Shown one piece after another: positions 1-11,800 of a DNA stretch of 64,000 bases (positions within the stretch are counted from its first letter, which is position 1; each line of letters begins with the position of its first letter). Below the pieces are notes generated by a model. It had not been told where the DNA came from. It saw only the letters and a program-made list of their open reading frames with translations, and did not search any database. The position numbers and the translations under genes were made by a program. Source of the DNA: Amyelois transitella (Eukaryota; Arthropoda; Insecta; Lepidoptera; Pyralidae); NCBI RefSeq assembly GCF_032362555.1, contig NC_083507.1, forward strand, positions 6,389,001 through 6,453,000, in the 5' to 3' direction.

Positions 1-180
1 CAGCAGTAAATTCTGTAGTTTGTTTAAGGAGGTATGATTCTTGTTAATTTAAGTAAATAGATATTAAAGTTAAAAAAAGACAATAATGTAATTTATTCCC
101 GAGACACGTACCAGTGATACAAGCATATCCATACATAACTCTGGACATAATTACCTACTGAAATGTTAATTATATTTCAG

Positions 181-3100
181 ATCTGCCACAACAGCTCTTT
201 TGACTCCGACGAAAGTTTGTGACCCTTTGGGTGATAATAATGTGTACTATTCTCTATTTCCCAGAGGAAAGGTGAGTGACTAAGTAATTGAATTTAAAAA
301 AATTGCCAATTCCAGAAAAAATACTGTCATTAACATAAAATTTTATTTCAGGAGACAAATACAACAAAAAAGCCAGTTATACTGACAACCGCTAGAATTG
401 ATACGGCCTCGTTGTTTGACGGTAATATATTGTTTATATATATATATAGTATAAAAAAAAACAAAACATTGAGTCCTACGTACCTTTACTCCACCAGAAA
501 GCATAGCTTTGTAGAAATCTTATATCATTAATTTTCCTTATATTTCGCAAATTCAAAGAAAGTGAGAACCTGTCTCGTCGTTGGCATGTGCCGCCTAAGC
601 GATCTAGATCGAGCGACAAAGAAAACCTCCTCTGTTTAACGAGTAACGTACGAACCGCAATGAATTTGTATGTCTCTAGTCTATTAAAGACTTATACTAG
701 TTGTTTAGGTATCGATGATTGTGTACTAGCGGGCTGTTGCTATGTTATTACTGTCTTAAATGTTATGTTATATGTTTCTTACAGCGGCAATACCATGGTT
801 AAGTTTCAGCGAGAAATCAATAAATAGAAGCTTCCATTAGTGAAATAGAAATAGAAAGGGATTTTCGAGACATATTTGTATTTATAAAACTTGAGATTTT
901 CTGTAATTTAACAGGCTTGTCTCCCGGTGCTGCCAGCTCCGTGGTCGGAATGGTAACTCTTATAACAGCGGCCGCCACACTTGCACAGACCATATCCGCG
1001 GCTAATGCCCACCTTTATAGTAAGTGACGAAGAAATAACTTATTTTCTTATTCTTAAAATACATTCGCCCATGCATTCGGCGATATAATAAGCCATTGAC
1101 GACTTTAAAGAAGAATATCAGAGTGATATTTCTTTCCTACGTTTTTTATCCTCAGGAGTAACAATAGGTAAATTTTTGTGGGCTCCTGGCCATGCAACCC
1201 ATCTATATCCATTTAAGTTTTTAAAAAGATATACATATAGGTAACTAGGGATTCTTCTTTTACGCGATGGGCTAGCAACCTGTCACTATTTGTATCTCAA
1301 TTCTATTAATAAGCGAAAAAGCTGAATGTGGCCTATAAGTCTTCAAGGACTGTTGGGTCTACCATGCAAGGGATATAGACGTGATTATACATATGTATGT
1401 TTGCAGAGTATGTACCTATACTTTTGCCATCATACAGGGTTTATCCTTTTTCTGACAAACTTCAAAACGCTTTTTTTTGCATTTAACGATAGAATAGAAT
1501 AGATAGAATAGAATTTCTTTTCAAAATTGGATAAAAGGTATCACTTATTGACTTCACATCACTTAAATCTAATAATAAATACTACCGCTTCCAAAGCGCA
1601 TGTGTAGAAGAAGCGGCGTAACAAACTACACTGCAACATTTTCACCGGGCGTCAATTTACAAATATAAATCTCTTAAATCTAAATCGTGGACGAATGCAC
1701 ATTGTCTACATTAAAAAACATAAATGAATGTAAAACTAATTATGTGTTTCAATACAAATCCTTCAAATAAATAAAGATATGTACACACTGTACAAATTAT
1801 GGCAACACTATGTCAAAAATGCACAAGCCTTTAAGAGGCCATTTTATCAAGCTCGAGCCACACATTTTTATCATTAATATAATCCTCCGTGCTGTAATAG
1901 GCTTTCCTGAAAAGCTCATCTTTAATGTAATTTTTGAATTTCCTATCATTAATTACAAGATCACTTTTTGGTTATTTATTATAAAATCTTTAACAATTAA
2001 TCAGAAATGATTTTCTTACCTTAGCCAGCCGATGCGCTGAGATCAACAACTTATAATTGTTCCGCAGTGATTTACTAGTACATTCACTTACTTTTTTGTA
2101 AGTCTAAGATTTTCCTAACATGCATAATGTGTTCGAATATGTGTTGGGAGGGCAATGTTAAAATATTTTGGTTATTGAAAAATTCTCTCAATATAATTTT
2201 TTTTAAGGACGCAACGTGCTTTGGGCTCTTTTCAACGGTGAGACATTTGACTACATCGGCTCACAGCGTGTTGCATACGACATAAGCCGCAAAGCGTGGC
2301 CTCCCAATGCACCACTATCTGAAACAGACATACCACTTCATTTAGAAATAGGCCAGCTGGGCGGGTCGCTCTTGAAAAATAAGGACACTGATACGTGGCC
2401 CCTGTATGCTTTTGTGCCTGAAAATAGTGAAATACGCGAGGTACTTAAATAATATAATTGTTATGTGTAGTATCTAACAGATAAGTATATAAAATAATTT
2501 TACCCTCTTTTAACTTAAAGATGTGCTAACTAAAAAATTATTATTCTTCCATTGCAGCTGTTCCTTCAACAAATGTCTTCTAACATCGAGGCATACAATA
2601 TGACTTTGCAGCCGATCTTCTCGACGAATTTGCCGCCGTCGTCCCTTCACTCGTTCAGAAGAATATTACAGAATGCAACAACTAGTGGCATGATACGTGA
2701 AGTATTATTAACCGACCACAATGAAAAGTTCACCAATTTGTTCTACAACTCTGCGCTGGATGATTATGAAAAGATCGGTTTTGTATATCGGAACATTAGC
2801 ATTGGAAACGATGGAACATGTAAGTATACCTGTCTAAATGTGATCTGTTTGCCCTTGTTGGGGCGCTTTTTCTCAATTTACTTTAGGTAATATAAATTAG
2901 TCATAAAAGTTTTGGAATTTTTACGTTCAAAAGTGGAAGGATACAAACAGTATTTCCATTTAATAATGAAAGTGACCTTACAACTAAACATAGCAACACT
3001 TCTTATGGCACTCATATCTCGTACAACTGGCCAAATGATGATTATAAAAAAAATGTTTACAAGTGTGAGAGAAACAACACATAAGTTGTCATATTTTTTA

Positions 3101-4595
3101 GTTGTTTCTACTGACGAATTGGTGGCAAATGGCAGCATGAAAACGAGTGACATCCAAGTAAAGATAGCGAATCTCGCGTCGGCATTGGCCCGGACTTTAT
3201 ACGAACAAGTTTCGGAAGCCCAGTACACTGGAAACGTCAGCGCGTCTGCGCATTTGGTTTGTAAACTATTAATTCACTCACTTAACGAATCTTACTCATG
3301 AAATAACGTTATTCATTACATTATTGTTATGTCTTCTTCCCTAATATCAAGAGAAAAAAATGTGTTTTTGTATTTTTGTTTGTAACGAATTCATGTAATC
3401 AAGTCAATCTTTATGGGATACAATTAAACGGGCACAACATGTGCCTGTAAAATTTTATCTATTGAGTTACTTAGTTCCCAGGTAAGAAAAGGGAAGAAAC
3501 TGCTTCAATTTCTTCATCTTCAGGTGTTTATTAATATAAATAAACGGCCGGGATTCCACTTTTCATAAGAATATTTTAAATTTTGTTGCAGGTCGACGAG
3601 ATGCTGTACTGCTTTTTGAAGAGCCAAGCTTGCCGTTTGCTGTTGGCGGCGGATTACGCTCAGAGCGGTAGTCGCGAGGACAACCTGCCGGAAATACCAG
3701 CGCCGCTGTACGTGGGCGTGGCCGCGTGGAGTACTACCGCGCCGGTGTTCGCGGGACATCTGCTGGCGCTGCTTACTGGCACCCATCTCCAGCAGAACCG
3801 GACGCAATGCGACGCGCTATCTGATCCAGTAAGTGCAAAATACTTGCTAAGTTATTGTGTATTTGCCACTATGGGTGCGTGGCCGCGTGGAGTACTACCG
3901 CAACGTTGTTGGCGGGATATTTACCCCGCGCTGCTAACTAGCACCCATTTCAAGATTTTTTCCATTTCAACGCCGATTGATCCAGAACGAAGACAATACT
4001 TAATTATATGGCTTTGTAAACACATTGAGAGTGACCCAGTGGAGTACTATGGTAGCAGTGAGAACTAACTATGGGTATTTGTCTGGTTTCAGGACTACTC
4101 CTATTACTGGCTGAGAGGTTGGAACAACAGTGGAGTTTGCATACAAACTACAATGAATTTCAGTCAAGCCGTCAGCCCAGCATTCATGATCCCAGGTTTC
4201 ACATATTTTTTTTTTGCATACGGTAGAGTAATAAGGCAGGGTGTATGCATCTAATGGAGGGTGTGAATATACTTTCTGTACTTTCTATTATAATGCATTC
4301 AATGATTCCTTTTTAAATAATGTTTACACTCTGTGTAATAAAATTGGTTGTGTCATTTCCAGATTACGACTTCACGTCCGGTGAATACTCAACATGGACG
4401 GAGTCTGTATGGCAAGCGATGTGGGCGCGCGTGTTCGTTTCCGCGAGCGGAAACGGTGCTCAATTTGCCGCTATTTTGGGCGCATTCACCACCGTCTTAG
4501 CTGCGTTCTTCACTTTCTGGCTTCATAAGCATTCGGCTGTGGTTTTCGATAACGCGCCCACTGCTCTGGTCAACAACGATGCCGCCTCTGGGTGA
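181..4595 (+). CDS. Nct: Nicastrin, gamma-secretase subunit (5' part outside window)
   Basis: Nicastrin is the single-pass membrane glycoprotein that receives substrates in the gamma-secretase complex (presenilin, Aph-1, Pen-2), which cleaves Notch within the membrane. Exons read: 181-271, 352-421, 915-1019, 2208-2440, 2558-2819, 3102-3256, 3592-3828, 4093-4195, 4363-4595. All phases join without a stop. Diagnostic stretches are LSPGAASSVVGMV, the GETFDYIGSQR segment containing the family's DYIGS motif, LPPSSLHSFRR, DHNEKFTNLFYNSA, and SGEYSTWTES just before the membrane. The last exon encodes one hydrophobic segment (about AAILGAFTTVLAAFFTFWL) and a short cytoplasmic tail ending in AASG. Several Asn-X-Ser/Thr sites fit a luminal ectodomain. 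Bases 1-180 are intron, so the N-terminal region lies upstream. The donor after 3256 is the weak GTTTGT; the other donors are ordinary. Family assignment is firm; exon edges are by eye. Confidence 0.95.
422..914 (+). other. Nicastrin intron with (TA)n run
   Basis: Intron between the second and third exons read here. It holds a short TATATA run near 435-452 and an open frame at 588-827 with no ATG start that resembles nothing I know. No gene is supported. Confidence 0.5.
1175..1405 (-). repeat. Lepidopteran SINE, reverse orientation, in nicastrin intron
   Basis: Read on the minus strand, this matches the family seen complete at 37610-37855: a TTGCATGGTAGACCCAACAG head, then AGACTTATAGGCCAC, GAGATACAAATAGTGACAGG, TTGCTAGCCCATCGCGT and AAGAATCCCTAG. 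It is diverged and split by small insertions. The rest of this intron (1020-2207) is AT-rich with an AGAAT-type microsatellite at about 1486-1516 and no other recognised feature. Confidence 0.75.
3870..3986 (+). pseudogene. Decayed partial copy of the preceding nicastrin exon
   Basis: The stretch follows the 3' half of exon 3592-3828 closely. It shares GCGTGGCCGCGTGGAGTACT exactly, then GGGATAT for GGGACAT, GCGCTGCTAACTAGCACCCAT for GCGCTGCTTACTGGCACCCAT, and ends GATTGATCCAG for TATCTGATCCAG. Internal differences shift the frame, and nothing indicates that it is spliced into the mRNA. A third possible scrap, with GTGGAGTACTA, is at 4039-4050. It starts about 40 bases after the real donor, so it is a local duplication, not a distant pseudogene. 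Confidence 0.8.
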
Positions 4596-4668
4596 GACTA
4601 ATTTAGTATTTATACTGTATTGTGGGGTCAAAAGCGACTTCTAAGTACTTGAAAACCGGATAACTGTA

Positions 4669-4674
4669 AATAAA
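4669..4674 (+). terminator. Poly(A) signal of nicastrin
   Basis: AATAAA lies 74 bases after the nicastrin stop codon. A second candidate, ATTAAA, is at 4939-4944. Positions only; no cleavage site can be proved from sequence. Confidence 0.5.
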
Positions 4675-5000
4675 TTCTCATACTAATACACTGTATAACT
4701 ATAGATGAGTTTATGACACTATTACGATGATCGAACTGAAGAGTTGAACTTCTGAGAATGAAGGGTTACTGCAGATGATAGGATATTTGTATATTATTTT
4801 TACCTTAGACCCTGATTAAGGCGACAAATATCTTTTCTTTACAGGATCTTAAGGACTGTAAATTGCTGAAGACTGCAAGTTGAAATAGTATTGATGGAGC
4901 AGAAAAGGCTGTGTTGTAATAATTATGTAATATTGACCATTAAAATCATTCAATTCAATCATATTAATCAGTTATAAGTATACTTACACCGCCGAGATAA
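4675..5000. other. Intergenic, downstream of nicastrin
   Basis: AT-rich. It includes an acceptor-like TTTACAG followed by GATCTTAAGG near 4845, which could join to the GTGAGA inside the last nicastrin codons; otherwise nothing is recognised. Confidence 0.4.
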
Positions 5001-5008
5001 CATAGCAG

Positions 5009-5457
5009 TAGGGATGGCGATTTTTCCCGAAAAAGATAGATTTTTAATTTTTATATCGATCCGATTCGTAAGCGGACATATCGATTCAGAAAAAAGGTCG
5101 ATTATAATGTAATTACATAAATCCATTTCATGCAAAACAAAATTACATAACAACTGATCTTTTACCAGTAACAATCAGTTTTTTTTGAGTTCAGGGAATT
5201 CGATAATTACAATTATTTTATTACTTTATCAAAGTCAGGTATGAAAGAAGATATTTATTTTCAAAATGTATTTACATGAAATTGTCACCCCAGGCTAAAT
5301 TAATCTAAACTTTAAAATTAAATATCGAATGATGATTTTCAAGGGTGAAACATCAATTCCCTAGATCGATTCAGTACTGCATATCGATTTAAAAGTTCGA
5401 CCTTTTGGGCTTGAAAGATCGATTCTTTGATTAGTTGATCTCAGATCGTCATCCCTA
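5009..5457. mobile_element. hAT-like MITE with 8-bp target-site duplication
   Basis: The ends are TAGGGATGGCGAT (5009-5021) and, inverted, TAGGGATGACGAT (5445-5457), with one mismatch in 13. The flanking octamers CATAGCAG (5001-5008) and CCTAGCAG (5458-5465) differ at one base, as expected for an aged 8-bp duplication of hAT type. The interior of about 450 bp has no transposase frame and is rich in ATCGAT-type motifs. A non-autonomous element is the best reading; the autonomous partner cannot be named. Confidence 0.8.
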
Positions 5458-5737
5458 CCTAGCAGTAAATTTCTATAGCACGGGCGTGTGCTGTCTTATA
5501 TCTCGCTTATTAATCAACAAATAATATAAATATTGTATGAAATCTATCACCACTTTCAGTACAGATAATGTAAGCACCTATATAATTTAGCAAGTCACTT
5601 AGCAAAATGTATTTCTTAGAATGAGTACTAACTAATAGGCTAGGTAGGAAACATTTCACTCATTGCTATGTTTAAGTTTATTTATTTAATTTGACGATTA
5701 GAACTTACTAATAAAATACTTGTGAAGTTATTACAAC

Positions 5738-5743
5738 TTTATT
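5738..5743 (-). terminator. Poly(A) signal for the 536-residue gene
   Basis: TTTATT on the plus strand is AATAAA on the minus strand, 15 bases beyond the stop of the minus-strand gene. It implies a very short 3' UTR. Confidence 0.6.
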
Positions 5744-5757
5744 GACCTTTAAGTTTT

Positions 5758-7368
5758 TTACAACACAGAACTAAACATAGTGTACGCCAAAGTCTTTCCC
5801 AAAGTTCGAAGAAACGTTGCACCCATTTGTTTTACATCTTTATTAGATAACAAATGAAAAGATGTCATATTGAATAAGTTTTCATTGAATACATCGTATT
5901 TATTTAATACGTCTGCAGTGTAACAAGATACCATGTCGCTTGTGTTGAGTCTCAAATTGTTTAACACTTCTGTTAGCTGATGCATGTTGCACCAGAAGTT
6001 CACATAAATTTCATTTAATTTTGGATTTGTGAAATCATTTTTAATTTTTTCATGGGTGTCATCAGTTAATTTCTGCCAGCTACTTATTTCTCTTTCAATG
6101 AAAAAAGTGTTCTGTGAAGGGTATCCTGGTAATGAATATAAAGAGGAACTGTTACTACAACTACCGTCTTCTGTGCCATTTTCACTGTGTACATTAGCAA
6201 CTTCAATATCGATTTCGTGACTACTGCCATTTCTTAAAAACGCGCTGCCCAGCGCATCTATAAAGACCTTGTTCAAAATTATTTGCTGGGTGAATTCACA
6301 AATTTGATTGTCATTAAAAACCATAAATATTCCATCTTGAAATGAGAAGAAAATGTCAAGCTTTGCGGTAGAAGAATATTTTGTAATGATAATGAAATAT
6401 ATATTTCTCATAACATTAAGAGCATTAATTTTCCCGTTTTGTATTAAACATTTCAATATGTACCCTTGTGTTAAATTACAGAAGTGCCAATTAAGAAAAC
6501 AAAATGAAGGTATTATTTTTTTATCTGATATAGGATTGTTGAGTAAATTAATGTAAGCATTAATAAAATCCAGAAATACTATATTGTAAATGTGAAGACA
6601 TCTAAAATCCTGATATTCTAATGAAATAGCTTTAGGAAGATTTTCTAATTTTATAGATTGTCGCCTATTGATCGGTTTGTTTACTGTGTTGGTTTTTCTT
6701 ATGTCTTTAGTACTTGTGAGGGACTTTATTTTGTTTAAAAATTTAAATTTAAAAATGTTTGCGTTGAGATCGTTCTGAACTACAATATCCCTTTGTGCTA
6801 ATTGGACTGGGCCTTGAGTAAGTGTTCCGCCTTGAATTTGCTTGAACAAGAGCTGCATACAATGACAAATAGCTGCTTTTATATATGGTTGTAGTTCATA
6901 GATATGTGATTGATTTCCTATGCAGATTCCAGAAGTTTTGAAACAAAGTTTTATATATGGCAGTAGTCGGTGAATATCTGAATCGTAGATTATTTCTGTC
7001 GACATCCAAGAATATTTGCACGTTGAACTTTTAATAGAGAATATGCAACGTAACACCACGGGTTCCGTTGGTTCATCAACTGTTAATAAAATTTTAACGG
7101 TGGATTGAGTTATTTGACTTTCTGCCACATTTTCTTTAGATCCTAAGTTATTAAGTACTCTTATTTTTTCATCATTCGTCCCAATATCACTGTCAAATTG
7201 CATTAAAAATGTTTGTCCATAATTTTTTGTCAAATATGCTTTCTTTTCATAAAATTTCTTAATAAAATCTCTTTTCATTAAATTAATATGCAATGTAATG
7301 TGTGGTGTGATGTCGTCCCTATATTTGTCATTGTTCCTTTTATTTTTTGACCCGCTTGGATAAAACAT
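5758..7368 (-). CDS. Unrecognised 536-residue protein, intronless
   Basis: A single uninterrupted frame of 536 codons starts at an ATG with A at -3 and ends 15 bases before an AATAAA. At this length, in AT-rich DNA, it is very unlikely to be chance. I do not recognise the family. There is no signal peptide and no clear membrane span. The first 60 residues are Lys-rich; the middle has Cys/His-containing hydrophobic stretches (for example FCFLNWHFCNLTQGYILKC near residues 293-311) without regular zinc-finger spacing; residues about 385-425 are a Ser/Gly/Asn-rich acidic linker. The C-terminal part is helical-looking. Codon use is AT-rich like the surrounding DNA. Lack of introns, unlike nicastrin and the dipeptidase, suggests either an old retrocopy or a naturally intronless gene. 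No mobile-element domain (integrase, RT, transposase motif) was seen. Confidence 0.8.
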   Translation of the reverse strand: MFYPSGSKNKRNNDKYRDDITPHITLHINLMKRDFIKKFYEKKAYLTKNYGQTFLMQFDSDIGTNDEKIRVLNNLGSKENVAESQITQSTVKILLTVDEPTEPVVLRCIFSIKSSTCKYSWMSTEIIYDSDIHRLLPYIKLCFKTSGICIGNQSHIYELQPYIKAAICHCMQLLFKQIQGGTLTQGPVQLAQRDIVVQNDLNANIFKFKFLNKIKSLTSTKDIRKTNTVNKPINRRQSIKLENLPKAISLEYQDFRCLHIYNIVFLDFINAYINLLNNPISDKKIIPSFCFLNWHFCNLTQGYILKCLIQNGKINALNVMRNIYFIIITKYSSTAKLDIFFSFQDGIFMVFNDNQICEFTQQIILNKVFIDALGSAFLRNGSSHEIDIEVANVHSENGTEDGSCSNSSSLYSLPGYPSQNTFFIEREISSWQKLTDDTHEKIKNDFTNPKLNEIYVNFWCNMHQLTEVLNNLRLNTSDMVSCYTADVLNKYDVFNENLFNMTSFHLLSNKDVKQMGATFLRTLGKTLAYTMFSSVL

Positions 7369-8404
7369 TGTATAGCAATGTTTTTTCCGATCTTACTGGG
7401 GAAAGCTGGTACGATTGTACATTTTTAATGAATCTGAGGAATAATTAATGTGTTAACATAAAACATACATCGTAGGTATGTATTCATATTACAAGTTCCA
7501 CGAATCAGTTTGTGTTGTTTCTCTCATCTTTGCCCGTACCCAGGTGCACTCTTTGCCCAGGAACCGCTTTTTTATATAACTCTGGTCTTCGGCATCCTCT
7601 GTGTAAGGTGTTCATAACGTTACATAGCCACGTAAATTTATTATAAGATTATTTTTCGATAAAGGTTCTGAGATCTTTGGTTTGATTGCTGGTCAGGGCA
7701 AGATGAATCTTTTCTATCAGGGTCTTGGATGTTTTTTTTTAAATATGTTATAGATCTTTCGTTACTGAGTGACTGACTGAGACAACGCACAGCCCAAACC
7801 GATCTGAAATTTGGCATGTTTAGTCTAACTGCACTAAGAGAGAAATGAGATTTTCTTCCTTTTTCTAGTACGAAAAAAGATTGCGAATATGGTATGTAAA
7901 CCAACTCAATGTACATGTATAAATATAAAACAAATCAAGCTTATATTTGGGCTACTACAATTTGTCTATTTTTCTCTGTAGGTATTTATGGTACAAACAA
8001 AATACTTACGAATTTTTGAATACTTCTCATTTTTTTATTTTTCCGTTTTTCGTAATTTTTATTTACATGATGTAATTTTGCCTGCTGTAAAGGCGACGTG
8101 GGACGTTATTTTGTTTTTTGGTTGAGAAGATCACGAAAAAATTTTGTGAAATGACATTGCCAAATTATGGCGTTAAGACTTTTTCGTCAGCAAAGAGTTT
8201 GGATTCTTTAATTCTTTCCATCTCAATTTTGGGCAGAAGCTCTAGGACACGAAAGCATGATTCCAGAATGATTCGAGATCGGTGGACCTGAAGGGTTATG
8301 GAGTGGGAGCTGTGGTGAGTACGTCTACATAAGGTCTACATCCTTGTAGGAAGGAGCCGTTCCAATTTTGCTGTCCTCTGTTCGTCCGCTACTTTGCTCA
8401 GAGA
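7369..8404. other. Intergenic with repeat debris
   Basis: About 7740-7900 resembles a common lepidopteran repeat (GTGACTGACTGAG, then GCACAGCCCAAACCGA and TCTGAAATTTGGCATG). The rest is AT-rich and unassigned. Bases 8250-8400 are more GC-rich and may belong to the promoter region of the dipeptidase gene, but no element can be named. Confidence 0.45.
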
Positions 8405-8680
8405 ATCTGAGGCTGGTTCTAGAGTGACGCCGGTGAGAAACGCTGTTGACCAGCGCGTTCAAAGCGCGCGCGCCTTGATTTGCAAACCGCTGTGAAATAA
8501 GTAGGTATTATAGCGTTGCATTGCAAAGTACACGCGTTTTGGCAGCGCTAACCGCGCATTTGAACTGCGTTACTATCAAACGGGGCTACTAGCAACTACT
8601 ACCTACTACTTAATTAGTATAATTGTAAGCGCACGTATGACCGACACGGCCAGCACTGTTACTCTGAAACCAGCCTTAGA
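8405..8680. mobile_element. Short inverted-repeat element (MITE) upstream of CNDP2
   Basis: The left end TCTGAGGCTGGTTCTAGAGT and the inverted right end TCTAAGGCTGGTTTCAGAGT match at 17 of 20 positions. The GC-rich interior carries CAGCGCGTTCAAAGCGCG and GCAGCGCTAACCGCGC. No open frame. I see no convincing target-site duplication. It ends about 150 bases before the start codon of the dipeptidase gene, so it may lie in or next to the promoter. Confidence 0.6.
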
Positions 8681-8833
8681 AATCGAAAGCTGTAATTTGT
8701 AACCCAGTTTCGAACGAATAATTTGATTTTATGTATGTATGTAATTTGATTCCTTTGCTTGGATGAATGTCACTGTCACTATAGCAAAACAGCAATTTCA
8801 CGGTACGTCATTTCAGCCGTCAACGCGTAAAAA

Positions 8834-11800
8834 ATGACTTTGATTTCTTTCTCAATAAGGGCAATAAAAGGTTTGCGTTTTAATAATGAGTTTAGACTGC
8901 CGGTAGCTAAGGCCACACCAGTATCTGTTAATAATTTACTTTCTTCATATCGGAATTATTCTATAAATCCTGTAGATTTACCTAAAAGGATGGCGACTGA
9001 GAAGACGTTACCTAAGCTTTTCAATTTTGTTGATCAAAATGTTAATACATACAAGAATCTTCTCAAAGAAGCAGTAGCTATAGCATCAGTTTCGTGTGAT
9101 CCCAAATATCGAGATGAATGTGTTCGTATGGTTCATTGGACGCAAGATAAGTTGAAAGAGGTTGGAGCCAAAACTGAACTTAGGGATGTTGGTTTCCAAA
9201 CTATAGATGGAAAAGAAATTAAGTTGCCACCTGTATTAGTCGGTTCTCTGGGTAATGTAAGTATGTTTGCTATGTTTTAATAAAATACTTTAAGTTTTTT
9301 GTTTTTGACATCCAATAAGTATTAATTGAATCTTTTTAGTTGCACAAGAATTCTTGACTTTCAATTAGTATACAACAATAACAGTGTAGGTATTACATTG
9401 TTGTTATTCTGATTCATAGCATATTTGTCTATTCATTCTATTCTTATTGTCAACAATAGAGACAAACAAATATTTCACAATATATTTGTGTTTGCATTTA
9501 GAATCATATATTTATTTCAGGATACCAAAAAGAACACTATTTGTATATATGGTCACTTGGATGTCCAACCTGCATTGAAATCTGATGGCTGGCTGTCAGA
9601 GCCATTTGAACTAGTTGAGCGTGATGGTAAACTTTATGGGCGGGGCTCAACTGATGACAAGGGCCCTGTCCTTGGCTGGCTCCATGCCATTAACGCTTTT
9701 AAGGGAGTTGGAGAAGAGGTCTGTTTATTTTTTAAATACCTTTTAATAATAATTATTCTATTATAAAATATTTTCAAAGAATAATATAATTTTTCCATGG
9801 CAGTTAGCAATGATTCCTTCCATATCTAACTTATAATTGTATTGTAAATTGATAAACTGTGTGTGTTTTATAATGGACTGAGTTCAACCACTGATTAAAA
9901 TGTAATAATATAAATATCTATATGCTGCTGTGCATCTGTTGGATACATTATCATATGTTATGTAGAGAGTTAAGCCTTATCATTCCTTCACTATGTGATG
10001 CATACCTTATATTATACATATTGGATACAATATGTCTAAGTCTTCACTTTTTGACTTTATGATCAAAGTTAACCATATTTATGAAATGCAAGGGTTAATG
10101 TTGGTGTTTCAAGAATAATTAGTAAAGATGTTGTTTTAACATTAAATGTAGATTTGATAGGATTCCACTTTGAGCAACTATAAAAAAATTCACAGATTAG
10201 AGTAGAATCAAGCTATAAAATAACTGAACTTTTATCCATCCTTTTACACTTGTTAAACATTCAAAAATGGATTTAAATTTAGTTGTAATACCTACTTCAA
10301 GATCTATTAACAAATGTAATTTTTTGGTTCAGATATTTATTCTGGGGGATTATGGGCCTATAGGTTTTACTTTATTGGATTCCACAGTTTTATCAGAAAG
10401 TTTGATGCAAAATATTGAAACATTGCTCTGTCAAGCAAAGTATTCTGTTATCATGAAAGTAAAATTATAAATAACTATTGTGTCATTTCCTCTTGTTAAC
10501 AGCTACCTGTTAATTTAAAGTTTATATTTGAATGCATGGAAGAGTCTGGGTCTGAAGGTCTGGATGCACTGCTTCTGGAGCAATTGAAACCGGCTGGTTT
10601 CTTTGATGATGTTGATTATGTATGCATATCTGATAATTATTGGCTTGGTACAACCAAGCCGTGCATTACTTATGGTCTCCGAGGAATCAGTTACTATTTC
10701 CTAGAAATTGAATGTGCCAAAATGGATCTGCATAGTGGTGTTTATGGTGGCACAGTACATGAAGGTATGTAATATTGTTTTACTCAATGTGGGAAATTCA
10801 TTTCAAAAACCACTGAATAGATATGTTATCTAAATATTATCAGTAATGTGATAAAATGCCAGAACAAATTGTTTCTATTGACTTATGATAATTGTTCTAC
10901 ATTCATTATTATATGTTGTCAAGCAGATAAAAGAAATGTTTCAAAATGGTAAACTCCCTTCAAGATATTGTAATGCCGTCATAAATATATACATTTAATG
11001 TTTTTGCTTTATAATTATTAATTCCTCTCAACAATACAACAGCAGATCTGTATTATGCTTGATTTATTTGTATTACAGCTATGTCAGATTTGATTTATTT
11101 AATGAATCAATTGGTTGATAAAGATGGAAAGATTCTCGTGACTGATATATATAAGTCTGTTGCGCCGTTAACTGAAAACGAAAAAAAACTTTATACAACT
11201 ATAGACTTCGATACTGAAGCATACAGGTTTGTTAAAAAATGAATCAAACATTTGTCTGATTTTTTTATGCACAACTATTAATTATATTTACCCACCAAAG
11301 ACACAGATTATTGTGGTTTCTTCCTGCTAAGAAATAAGATCTATGAAACTTCATTCATATATTTTATATTTTTCACATTGATATGGTACAGAAAATATTA
11401 CATTACAGGAAGTCCATAGATGCTCCAAAATTGGCTCACAATGGGGACAAAGAACAGATACTGATGCACAGATGGAGATACCCTAGTCTATCATTACACG
11501 GAATTGAAGGTAAGAACAGTATATATGTATGTATTTTATTATTTATATATCTTTTGATCTATAAATATAAAATGCTGTTTTGAACCTTTTAGTTCTCAAA
11601 TCTAAATAAATCATGTATTAAATATGTGATAGATTTTTAATTTAATGGAAATTTCTTGTTAATTTTAGGTGCTGCTTTCCAACCTGGAGCAAAAACTGTG
11701 ATTCCAGGAAAAGTAATAGGAAAATTCTCGATTCGTCTTGTGCCCAATCAAGAACCTGAAGAAGTCGAAAAACTAGTTTTTGATTACATTAATAAAAAGG

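Noticed and set aside
2878..3228. Minus-strand frame across nicastrin exon 3102-3256
   Set aside because: Antisense shadow of a well-supported exon.
3520..3807. Minus-strand 95-codon frame
   Set aside because: Antisense shadow of nicastrin exon 3592-3828, open because of its GC-rich composition.
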